Positions 1 through 6,270 of a stretch of DNA of 40,993 nucleotides are shown here, piece by piece. The notes beneath the pieces were generated by a model, which was not told the DNA's origin, did not search any database, and saw only the letters and a list, made by a program, of their open reading frames with translations. The translations under genes and the position numbers were made by a program. Source of the stretch: CAYQMF01 sp964418595 (GTDB lineage: Bacteria > Planctomycetota > UBA1135 > UBA2386); assembly GCA_964418595.1 (NCBI GenBank), contig CAYQMF010000051.1:1-40993 (forward strand). The letters are read 5' to 3'. Position 1 is the stretch's first letter. Each line of letters opens with the position of its first letter.

Positions 1-97
1 GACCCTCAGCATGGGGATGACCGACGATCTGGACGCGGCGGTGGCGGCTGGCTCGACGATGGTGCGCGTGGGCACCGGCGTGTTCGGCGCGCGCTGA
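1..97 (+). CDS. yggS: YggS/PLPBP-family PLP-binding protein, C-terminal end (partial)
   Basis: This is the 3' end of a gene that begins before the window. Codons read in frame from base 2 to a TGA at 95-97 and give about 31 residues containing LSMGMTDDLDAA and GSTMVRVGTGVFGAR. These match the conserved C-terminal strand and phosphate-binding tail of the YggS/PROSC pyridoxal-phosphate homeostasis family, where SMGMS-D and GSTMVRIG-IFG are typical. The family is a cytosolic fold-type III PLP carrier involved in vitamin B6 and amino-acid homeostasis. It runs convergently into the HEAT-repeat gene with a gap of only about 15 bases. The family call is confident despite the short piece; nothing can be said about the N-terminal part. 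Confidence 0.85.
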   Translation, partial: TLSMGMTDDLDAAVAAGSTMVRVGTGVFGAR

Positions 98-112
98 TCG
101 GGCCGCCGGGCG

Positions 113-1021
113 TCAGCGCCCGCGGCCGGTCTCGCCGCCGGGTGGGGTGGCGTCCCCCCCGCGCGCGCGCGCGTCGCGCTGCTCCAGCCGGCGACGGATC
201 GCATCGAACGCGCGCGAGTCGCCGCTCTCGATGGCGCGCACGGCCGCCTGCAGGAAGCGTCTGGTCTCCGGATCGGCCTCGAGTTCGGCAGCGGTGCGCA
301 GGTCGGGCACGGCCTTGGTCAGCTTCTTGTCCGCGGCGGCCGAGGCCGCCGAGGCGCGCACCTTCGCAGATCCGTCGCCGAGCGCACGGCGCACGATCCG
401 CAACGCGACCTCGTCGTCGGTGAGCTTGCCCGCGCCGAGCACCGCGTGCGCGCGCACGATCTCCGGGGTCTTTTGGTTCTCGCTGAGCTTGTCGAGTTCG
501 GCGGCAACCGCGTCGTCGCCGGCGCCGCTCGCGGCGAGCGCCAGGACGAGCGCGGCGCGCACCGCATCGACCTTCTCGCGCGCGAGGCGCGTGCGGATCG
601 GTCGCGTCGCCTTGGGCTCGGCAAACCGCGCGAGGGCACCTGCGGCCGCGGCCCGGACATCGTCGTCGCGGCTGTCCAGGTGCTCGAGGGGAAGCTCCCA
701 CCACGAGGGCGGCGAGTTCTCGCCCATCATCGTGATCACGTTGCGCTTCTGGCCGTCGAAGGCCCCGCGCAGCATGTTCGACACGTAGCGTCGACCTTCG
801 GCGCTGTCGCTGCGCAGCACCACGGTCAGGTGCTTGTTCCGATCGCCCGCGCGCCGGCTCTTCTTCAGTTCCTTCAGCGCACTCTCGACCTCGGCGGCCG
901 TGGGGGGCGGGTCGGTTGGCCGCATCCGCGGCGTGTCCTGTCCCGTCCGGTCCGGGCGCTGGCACGGACTCGCCGCAGCGAATCCGGCGAGCACGGCGGT
1001 GAGGAGGACGCGGCGGATCAT
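113..1021 (-). CDS. Exported HEAT-repeat protein
   Basis: The protein has about 302 residues. The open frame extends further upstream, but the ATG at 1021 is preferred because it begins a signal peptide (MIRRVLLTAVLAGFAAAS followed by PCQ), so the protein is probably exported or membrane-tethered. The mature part opens with a charged linker. From about residue 110 it shows alpha-helical repeats of the HEAT/PBS-lyase type (DVRAAAAGALARF, DAVRAALVLALA, KVRASAASAAA) that end near the C-terminus. Such repeats are protein-interaction scaffolds; no enzymatic motif is visible. The gene is convergent with the yggS remnant and lies just downstream of etfA on the same strand, separated by about 120 bases with no obvious terminator. 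Its specific partner is unknown. Confidence 0.75.
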   Translation of the reverse strand: MIRRVLLTAVLAGFAAASPCQRPDRTGQDTPRMRPTDPPPTAAEVESALKELKKSRRAGDRNKHLTVVLRSDSAEGRRYVSNMLRGAFDGQKRNVITMMGENSPPSWWELPLEHLDSRDDDVRAAAAGALARFAEPKATRPIRTRLAREKVDAVRAALVLALAASGAGDDAVAAELDKLSENQKTPEIVRAHAVLGAGKLTDDEVALRIVRRALGDGSAKVRASAASAAADKKLTKAVPDLRTAAELEADPETRRFLQAAVRAIESGDSRAFDAIRRRLEQRDARARGGDATPPGGETGRGR

Positions 1022-1141
1022 CGTGGGCGAAGCGGAAGGCCCGGAGCTAACGCTTCCCGGGTCGCCGCCGGAAGGTGGGGAGGGGCGAAAAGACAAACGC
1101 GCGACAGCCCCGACATCCCGACCTACCCCGGCAGCCCCGCG

Positions 1142-2128
1142 TCAGTGGCTGGCGGTGGCCTTGATGGCGGCAGTCAGCGCCGGCAGCACCTCGAAGACGT
1201 CTCCGACGATGCCGTAGTCCGCAACCTTGAAGATCGGCGCCTCGGGGTCCTTGTTGATCGCGACGATGTAGCGCGAAGTGCGCATGCCAGCGAGGTGTTG
1301 GATCGCGCCGCTGATGCCGCACGCGATGTAGAGCGTCGGTGCCACGACCTTGCCGGTCTGGCCAACCTGTTCGCGGTGCGGCCGCCACCCGGCGTCGACG
1401 ATCGCGCGCGACGCACCCACCGCGGCCTTGCCGGGGCCGAACGCCGCCGCGAGTTCCTCGACGAGGTGGAAGTGCTCCGCCGCCTTGAGCCCGCGGCCAC
1501 CGGCGACCACGACCTTGGCCTCCTGGAGCGGGACGCGCTCGCTGGCGGCGGCCACGACTTCGGCCACCACGGCCTTGAGCTGGTCGGCACCGAAGGTCGC
1601 GGGCACCTTTTCGATCGCCGCCGGCGCGGCGCCCGCCTTCGCCGGGAAGTTGTTGGCGCGCAGCGTCGCCAGGAAGGGCTTCGCCGTCGCCGTCGCCTTC
1701 AGGTACGCCTTGCCCGCGTACACCGGCTTGGTGGCGCCGAACTTGCCACCCTCGAAGTGCAGTGCGGTCGCGTCGCTGACGAGCCCAGTGTTCAGCTCGG
1801 CGGCGAGGCGCGGCATGACCTCCTTGGCCATGGCGGAGTGCGACATGAGGATCGCAGCGGCGTCGAGCTTGCCCAGCGCGCCGCGCAGGGCCTTCACCCA
1901 GCCGTCGCTGCTGAACGCGGCGAGCGCCGGCGACTCGACCGCGAGCACGCGCTTGGTGCCGCAGGTCTTCAGCTCGTCGAGGGCCGCAGCGAGGTTGCTG
2001 CCCACGATCACGGCCACTGCCTCACCGCCGGCCTTGCCGGCCAGTTCGACGGCGGCGGTGGCCGCCTCGAGCGACGAGCGCTTCAGCTTGCCGTTGCGAG
2101 CCTCCGCGATGACGACGACGTTCGACAT
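1142..2128 (-). CDS. etfA: Electron transfer flavoprotein, alpha subunit
   Basis: The protein has 328 residues, the usual length for EtfA. With EtfB it forms the soluble heterodimer that takes electrons from acyl-CoA and related dehydrogenases and passes them to ETF:quinone oxidoreductase. The N-terminal half (MSNVVVIAEARNGKL) is the ETF alpha/beta nucleotide-binding-like domain. The C-terminal third carries the FAD-binding signature: GQTGKVV, LYIACGISGAIQH, and INKDPEAPIF followed by DYGIVGD, at about residues 255-310. The ATG at 2128 lies two bases after the etfB stop, so the two genes form one translationally close operon. A much longer frame continues upstream but overlaps etfB and is a shadow. 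The dehydrogenase partner is not in this window. Confidence 0.96.
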   Translation of the reverse strand: MSNVVVIAEARNGKLKRSSLEAATAAVELAGKAGGEAVAVIVGSNLAAALDELKTCGTKRVLAVESPALAAFSSDGWVKALRGALGKLDAAAILMSHSAMAKEVMPRLAAELNTGLVSDATALHFEGGKFGATKPVYAGKAYLKATATAKPFLATLRANNFPAKAGAAPAAIEKVPATFGADQLKAVVAEVVAAASERVPLQEAKVVVAGGRGLKAAEHFHLVEELAAAFGPGKAAVGASRAIVDAGWRPHREQVGQTGKVVAPTLYIACGISGAIQHLAGMRTSRYIVAINKDPEAPIFKVADYGIVGDVFEVLPALTAAIKATASH

Positions 2129-2130
2129 GG

Positions 2131-2871
2131 TCACAGCACCTTCGCTTCGTTCTTCAGGGCCGCGACGAGGGCGGCGACATCGGGGAGGATCTTGCCCGCC
2201 GGACGCTCGGGCGGCAGCGACAGCGACGCCACCTCGGTGGCGGGCGTGGTCTTCTGCGCGTCGATCTCCTCCAGCGGCTTCTTCTTGGCGGCCATGATGC
2301 CCTTGAGGCTCGCGTAGCGCGGCTCGTTGAGGCCCTTCTGCGTCGTGATCACCGCGGGCGCCTTGCAGCGCACGACCTCGCGCGCGCCCTCGATGTCGCG
2401 CTCCGCCGTGAACGTCCCGTCCTGCAGCGTGAGCTTCGCCACCTCCGTGATCGACGCGATCCCGAGCATCGCCGCGAGGCGCGGCCCGACCTGGCTGTCG
2501 TCGCTGTCGACCGACTGCTTGCCGACGAACACGACGTCGTGCGGGATGGTCTTCACGTAGGCGGCCAGCGCGGCCGCGGTGCTGAACGCGTCGTGCTTCA
2601 CGCCGCCGTCGCGCAGCAGCACGGCCTTGTCGGCGCCCATCGCGAGGCACGTGCGCAGTTCCTTCTGCGCGTCGCTGGTGCCGAGGGTCACCACCGTCAC
2701 CGATCCCGTGCCCAGCGCGTCCTTGGTCTTCAGCGCCTCTTCGACCGCGAACTCGTCATACGGGTTGAGGACATACTCGACGCCCGCCGGGTCGATGGAT
2801 CGACCATCGGCTCCGATCTTGATCTTGGAGTCGGTCGCGGGGACTCGTTTGACGCAGACGACGATGTGCAT
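2131..2871 (-). CDS. etfB: Electron transfer flavoprotein, beta subunit
   Basis: The protein has 246 residues and is the first gene of the etfBA operon. It begins MHIVVCVKRVPATDSKIKIG and contains NPYDEFAVEEAL, which together are the hallmark N-terminus of EtfB. Further in it has VGPRLAAMLGIASITEV and the RYASLKGIMAAKKKP recognition-loop region. In this family the beta subunit binds AMP and contributes to docking of partner dehydrogenases. The length and motif order are normal and the frame is intact. A good promoter (TTGGCG, 17-base spacer, TAGAGT) lies about 32 bases upstream, so the pair is probably transcribed from 2.9 kb leftward. The GNAT gene ends at 2956 on the same strand and could contribute read-through. 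Confidence 0.96.
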   Translation of the reverse strand: MHIVVCVKRVPATDSKIKIGADGRSIDPAGVEYVLNPYDEFAVEEALKTKDALGTGSVTVVTLGTSDAQKELRTCLAMGADKAVLLRDGGVKHDAFSTAAALAAYVKTIPHDVVFVGKQSVDSDDSQVGPRLAAMLGIASITEVAKLTLQDGTFTAERDIEGAREVVRCKAPAVITTQKGLNEPRYASLKGIMAAKKKPLEEIDAQKTTPATEVASLSLPPERPAGKILPDVAALVAALKNEAKVL

Positions 2872-2903
2872 GTGCGTGTGGCGGGGCCGAAAGAGGGCGC
2901 AAC

Positions 2904-2932
2904 ACTCTAGGCGCGCCGTTCTTTCCCGCCAA
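2904..2932 (-). promoter_or_regulatory. Candidate promoter of etfBA
   Basis: On the minus strand, TTGGCG (2932-2927) and TAGAGT (2909-2904) are separated by exactly 17 bases and lie 32 bases before the etfB ATG. The -10 fits the TAnnnT pattern seen ahead of several other genes in this window. No Shine-Dalgarno sequence is obvious before the ATG. Confidence 0.5.
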
Positions 2933-2955
2933 ACGCGAAGGATCGGCCACGCCGA

Positions 2956-3846
2956 TCAGAGCGCGTCCAGGGGATCGAGGAACGTCTCGGCCCGACCCTC
3001 CGCGGTCAGGGCACAGCGGAGGCCCACTGGCTGGCGGTCCACCGCCTCGGTCGCCGGCGCCAGCAGCCGCACCAGCGCGTCCCGGTAGGGGGGCACCACC
3101 ACGCGGGCGCCGATGAGATCGAGAGCCTCCGTGGCGCCTCGCACGAGCACGTTCACGTCTTCGTCCGAGCCGCCGAACTCGATCCAGCGCGGGGGGCCCG
3201 CGGGCGGCGTGGTGAGGCAGGCATAGGCGACGGCCTGTCGATGGCGATCGAGCACGTAGGTCCGCGCACCGGAGCGCGCGAACGCGAGGGCGACGTCGGC
3301 GAGCGGGCGATCGACGCGGAGCGGCTTCTGCGCGTGGCGGTCGGCCAGCGCCACCAGGTCGCGCGCCTCCGCGGGGCGGATCCCGGCGGCGAAGATCCCG
3401 CGGTCGGGTCCGAGGGGGAACTCGAGCTGTGCGCCGGCCGGGAAGAAGCCGGCCCGCTCGAAGAGCGCACGCGGCGCCGCCCAGGCCCAGACCGCGTCGC
3501 GGTGTGCGCACGCGGCGCGGGTGACGATGGCCTCGAGCAATTCGCTCGCCAGCCCACGCCCGCGATGCTCGGGTCGGGTCGTGAGCGACCCGACGAGGGT
3601 CAGCGCCACGGCGCCGAGGCGCGACACCCCGCGCACGTCGCGCACCACGGCGGAGCAGAGGGACTCGCCGTGTCTCGCCAGGGTCGCCACGTGCACGTCG
3701 CTCTCCGGGTGCGTGCCGTGCAGCGAGGGGCCGAGGATCGCGGCGTCGGTGACCTCACCCCGTCGCCAGCGCGCCAGCTCCGCGACCCGGTCGGGCGCCA
3801 GCACGGGCGGGCTCCAATGCACGGCGACGGCGCGCGATCCGGACAT
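2956..3846 (-). CDS. GNAT-family N-acetyltransferase
   Basis: The protein has 296 residues. The acetyl-CoA-binding motif A of the GNAT fold is clear at about residues 85-115: LTLVGSLTTRPEHRGRG followed by ASELLEAI (the R/Q-x-x-G-x-G/A turn). It is followed by a motif-B-like helix and ALFERAGFFPAG, where GFF-G is typical of the family. The second half (residues about 150-296) could be a degenerate second GNAT repeat, as in other 300-residue members, because RPAEARDLVALADRHA resembles a GNAT N-terminus. The substrate is unknown. It starts 19 bases after the sigma-factor stop and is likely co-transcribed with it, which would put it under the same riboswitch-containing leader. The start ATG at 3846 fits the family N-terminus; no strong ribosome-binding site is seen. 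Confidence 0.8.
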   Translation of the reverse strand: MSGSRAVAVHWSPPVLAPDRVAELARWRRGEVTDAAILGPSLHGTHPESDVHVATLARHGESLCSAVVRDVRGVSRLGAVALTLVGSLTTRPEHRGRGLASELLEAIVTRAACAHRDAVWAWAAPRALFERAGFFPAGAQLEFPLGPDRGIFAAGIRPAEARDLVALADRHAQKPLRVDRPLADVALAFARSGARTYVLDRHRQAVAYACLTTPPAGPPRWIEFGGSDEDVNVLVRGATEALDLIGARVVVPPYRDALVRLLAPATEAVDRQPVGLRCALTAEGRAETFLDPLDAL

Positions 3847-3865
3847 CGTTTGACGCCGGCGGCGC

Positions 3866-4768
3866 TCAGTTCTGCGTCAACTGGACCTGATCGAGCTGCG
3901 TCTTCAGACGCGCCATCACGTTGCTGTGGATCTGGCACACGCGCGACTCGGTCAGCTCCATGACCTCGCCGATCTCGCGCATGGTCAGGCCCTCGTAGTA
4001 GTACATGATCACGATCAGCCGCTCCTTCTTGGTGAGCGTCTGCGTGATCGCGTCCAGCATGTCGCGCTGGTTGACGAGCAGCGCCGGATCCTGGCCCTTC
4101 TTGTCGGCGAGGATCTCGACCTTCTCCATCTCCTTGTCCTCGTCGGAGTCGTCCCACTTGTCCGAGAGGGAGAAGATGGTCTTCGCCGACGCCTCGGCCT
4201 CCGTGGCCTGCAGCTCGGCGATCGTGAGGTTCATGGCCTCCGACAGCTCGAAGGTGTTGGGCGTGCGTCCGAGTTCGCCCTCGAGCTGGCGCAGGGCGCG
4301 CTCGAGGCGGTGCGCCTTCAGGCGCACGAGGCGCGGCACCCAGTCCTGCGAGCGCAGCTCGTCGAGGATCGAGCCGCGGATGCGCGTGGTGCAGTAGGTC
4401 TTGAACTTGATGCCGCGCGACACGTCGAAGCCGTCGATCGCGTCCATCAGGCCGAAGGTGCCGGCCGAGGTCAGGTCGTCCAGCTCGATGGACTTCGGCA
4501 GCGTCTGCAGGAGGCGCTCGGCGATGACCTTCACGAGCGGCATGTGGCGCTCGATGATCGAGTTCCGGATGTTCTGGTCCCGCGTCTTCTTGTAGGTGAG
4601 CCAGATCGCTTCGGGCACGTCCTCCACGATGCGGGAGGATGCCGGGCGGGGGGTTGCGCCGCCAGCCTGAGCCGGCTTCGCCGGGACGGGCGTGAGCGCG
4701 GCGGGGCGCTCGAGGACGACGGTGGACGTGGCGCGGGCGGAGGAACGGACGGCGGCGGAACGAGCCAT
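3866..4768 (-). CDS. RNA polymerase sigma factor, FliA/WhiG family
   Basis: The protein has 300 residues and is a group-3 sigma-70 factor. After a low-complexity N-terminus (about 1-45), region 2 is at about 70-145 (DLTSAGTFGLMDAIDGFD, then GIKFKTYCTTRIRG with SILDELRSQDW). Region 3 follows (LERALRQLEGELGRTPN with FELSEAM). Region 4 is near 245-295 (LTKKERLIVIMYYYEGLTM, then EIGEVMELTESRVCQIHS). The SILDELR-DWVPR sequence and the LTESRVCQIHS helix-turn-helix are diagnostic of the FliA/WhiG/SigD class, which elsewhere drives flagellar or developmental genes. The open frame continues to 4963, but that extension runs into the riboswitch aptamer, so the ATG at 4768 is chosen. An insertion of acidic and lysine residues (DKWDDSDEDKEMEK) lies between regions 3 and 4. 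The GNAT gene follows in the same operon. Confidence 0.95.
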   Translation of the reverse strand: MARSAAVRSSARATSTVVLERPAALTPVPAKPAQAGGATPRPASSRIVEDVPEAIWLTYKKTRDQNIRNSIIERHMPLVKVIAERLLQTLPKSIELDDLTSAGTFGLMDAIDGFDVSRGIKFKTYCTTRIRGSILDELRSQDWVPRLVRLKAHRLERALRQLEGELGRTPNTFELSEAMNLTIAELQATEAEASAKTIFSLSDKWDDSDEDKEMEKVEILADKKGQDPALLVNQRDMLDAITQTLTKKERLIVIMYYYEGLTMREIGEVMELTESRVCQIHSNVMARLKTQLDQVQLTQN

Positions 4769-4904
4769 GGTGGTCAGTGGTGTGGTCTGCGGTCGAGGGG
4801 ATCGGCAGACGCAACTTGGCCGCGGGTGGCGCAGGGTTCCCAGGCTCGTTCGAGTAGGCGGGCAGCTCTGGTCGCTCGGACCGTGGTTGGCTGACCTCGC
4901 TTCT

Positions 4905-4990
4905 GTTCGGGAACCGGCTGCCAGGACGGGGGGGCGTCCAGGCCCTTGGCTTTGCGTCCCCACCTTTCGATGGGTTTGCCTTTGTCGTGA
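4905..4990 (-). promoter_or_regulatory. c-di-GMP-I (GEMM-I) riboswitch aptamer in the sigma-factor leader
   Basis: Read on the minus strand from 4990 to 4905, the sequence has the GEMM-I landmarks in order. These are CACGACAAAGGCAAACC, a CCCATC/GGTGGG stem capped by a GAAA tetraloop, GGACGCAAAGCC, an AAGGGCCTGG tetraloop-receptor side with a GGACG/CGTCC stem, and the closing CAGCCGGTTCCCG strand. All conserved joining segments of the c-di-GMP-I aptamer are present. Aligned by eye to the Vibrio Vc2 aptamer, the base equivalent to G20 is G, which favours c-di-GMP over cGAMP. The aptamer ends 136 bases before the sigma-factor ATG. No U-tract terminator is visible in between, so control may be at translation or through Rho. 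Confidence 0.92.
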
Positions 4991-5013
4991 AGCGAACGCA
5001 CGTGAAAGAACGT

Positions 5014-5039
5014 GCCGGCTCGGAAAGCCGGCGACGGTA
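5014..5039 (-). promoter_or_regulatory. Candidate -10 box and 5' hairpin of the riboswitch leader
   Basis: On the minus strand TACCGT (5039-5034) fits the local TAnnnT -10 pattern. It is followed at once by a perfect 7-bp hairpin (GCCGGCT/AGCCGGC with a 5-base loop; forward 5014-5032) and then by the aptamer about 24 bases on. Transcription starting here would place the riboswitch near the 5' end of the mRNA. The -35 side is not convincing. Confidence 0.35.
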
Positions 5040-5153
5040 GATCGGCCGCGCGCGCGTCGGACTTGAGCGGAGCTGCATCTTTTTTTCGCGGGCCGGGTCG
5101 CCGCCCGCCGATTCCGGCCCCATCGGATCTATCGCGCCGCGTCGGCGCCGGGC

Positions 5154-5159
5154 TACCCT
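5154..5159 (+). promoter_or_regulatory. Candidate -10 (TACCCT) of the glycosyltransferase gene
   Basis: GGCTACCCTC lies 14 bases before the ATG at 5174. With a start site about 7 bases downstream of the -10, the transcript would have a leader of only a few bases. The same GCTACCCTC sequence recurs before the gene at 26850. No Shine-Dalgarno sequence is present. Confidence 0.4.
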
Positions 5160-5173
5160 CCGCCCGACCGTCG

Positions 5174-6172
5174 ATGACCGAGCCGGCCGCCACCTTCGCA
5201 ATCCCGTGCCGCAACGCCGGTCCCAACCTGCGGCCGCTGCTGGAGTCGCTGCTCGGGCAGACCCGGCAGGACTTCGCGCTCCTGCTCGTCGACGACGGCT
5301 CGACCGACGGGTCGCCGGAGGTTGCGAGCGCTGTCGCGGGATCGCGCCTGACCCTGCATCGCAACGACCCGCCGCTCGGGCTCGCCGCCAACTTCAACCA
5401 CTGCGCCAGTCTCGTGCGCACGCCGTTCTTCTGCCTCGCGCACCAGGACGACGTGTACGAGCCCACCTACCTGGCGGAGATGCTCGCGGCGCTCGAGAAG
5501 GCCCCCGCCGCCGGCTTCGCCCACTGCCGCGCGCGTGCCATCGACGCGACCGGCGCCGAGTTCGACGCGCCCGCCGAGCGCTTCAAGGAACGCTTCTGGC
5601 AGCGCGCACCGAGCCACGATCCCGGCGACCACTTCCGCCTGCTCTTCGGCGGCAATTACGTCGTGTGCCCCTCCGTGCTCTTCCGCACCGAGGCCTTCCG
5701 CGCCGTCGGCGGCTTCCGCACCGACCTCCGCTTCGCCACCGACTGGGAGCTGTGGTTCCGCATGGTGCTCGCCGGCCACCTGCCGCTCGGCGTGCACGCG
5801 CCGTTGCTGCGCTACCGCCGCCACGTCGGCGCCGCGACGAAGGAGGCCGTGCGCAACCTGCGCCGCTATCGCGAGGAGCTGATCGTGCTCACCGAGGCGG
5901 CGATGGTCGGCGCCAGCCGCGGTTGGCTGCCCGCCGACGCGCCCCCGCTCGCGCTGCGCAACGCGCTCCTGCAGGACGCCGGCGAAGACCTGCTCGCGCG
6001 CGATCCGGCTTCGGCGCAGGAGAAGCTCACCTTCCTGCGCGAGGCGGCGCCGCGGTTGTTCCGCGATCCGGCGGTGCGGGTGTTCCGGATGCTGGCGCGG
6101 CTCGGGCCGCTGGGGCGTGGCTTGGTGCGGCTTGCGCGCGAAGTCGCGTTGCGGGTCGCGCGGGTGGCGTGA
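5174..6172 (+). CDS. Glycosyltransferase family 2
   Basis: The protein has 332 residues with a GT-A fold. The N-terminus FAIPCRNAGPNLRPLLESL, then LLLVDDGSTDGSPE, is the canonical nucleotide-sugar-binding start of family 2. CLAHQDDVYEPTYL supplies the DXD-type metal/UDP site near residue 85. GGFRTDLRFATDWELWFRM provides the catalytic-base region (the ED-like DWELW) near residue 190. There are no transmembrane segments, so it is likely a cytosolic or membrane-peripheral transferase using an activated sugar on a lipid-linked glycan. The open frame extends upstream to 5012, but the ATG at 5174 matches the family N-terminus and follows the TACCCT box. It is divergent from the c-di-GMP-controlled sigma operon and near the polysaccharide locus. 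Donor and acceptor cannot be read from the sequence. Confidence 0.9.
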   Translation: MTEPAATFAIPCRNAGPNLRPLLESLLGQTRQDFALLLVDDGSTDGSPEVASAVAGSRLTLHRNDPPLGLAANFNHCASLVRTPFFCLAHQDDVYEPTYLAEMLAALEKAPAAGFAHCRARAIDATGAEFDAPAERFKERFWQRAPSHDPGDHFRLLFGGNYVVCPSVLFRTEAFRAVGGFRTDLRFATDWELWFRMVLAGHLPLGVHAPLLRYRRHVGAATKEAVRNLRRYREELIVLTEAAMVGASRGWLPADAPPLALRNALLQDAGEDLLARDPASAQEKLTFLREAAPRLFRDPAVRVFRMLARLGPLGRGLVRLAREVALRVARVA

Positions 6173-6255
6173 CGGTCTCCGAGCGTCGGCGTTCACGCAT
6201 GGCGCTGCTGCGGTGCCAGGCAGCCGGGCGGCCGTGCCACGCGAAGCAACCCGGG

Positions 6256-6261
6256 TAGCAT
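6256..6261 (+). promoter_or_regulatory. Candidate -10 (TAGCAT) of the LVIVD lipoprotein gene
   Basis: GGGTAGCATC lies nine bases before the ATG at 6271, which implies an essentially leaderless transcript. It fits the TAnnnT pattern noted elsewhere in the window. The -35 is unclear. Confidence 0.4.
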
Positions 6262-6270
6262 CTCAGCCGC

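Noticed and set aside
4769..4963. N-terminal extension of the sigma factor to 4963
   Set aside because: It would translate the aptamer's conserved bases. The downstream ATG at 4768 gives the family-length protein.
3600..5201. Long minus-strand frames over the sigma factor and its leader
   Set aside because: They are out of frame with the sigma factor and run through the riboswitch aptamer.
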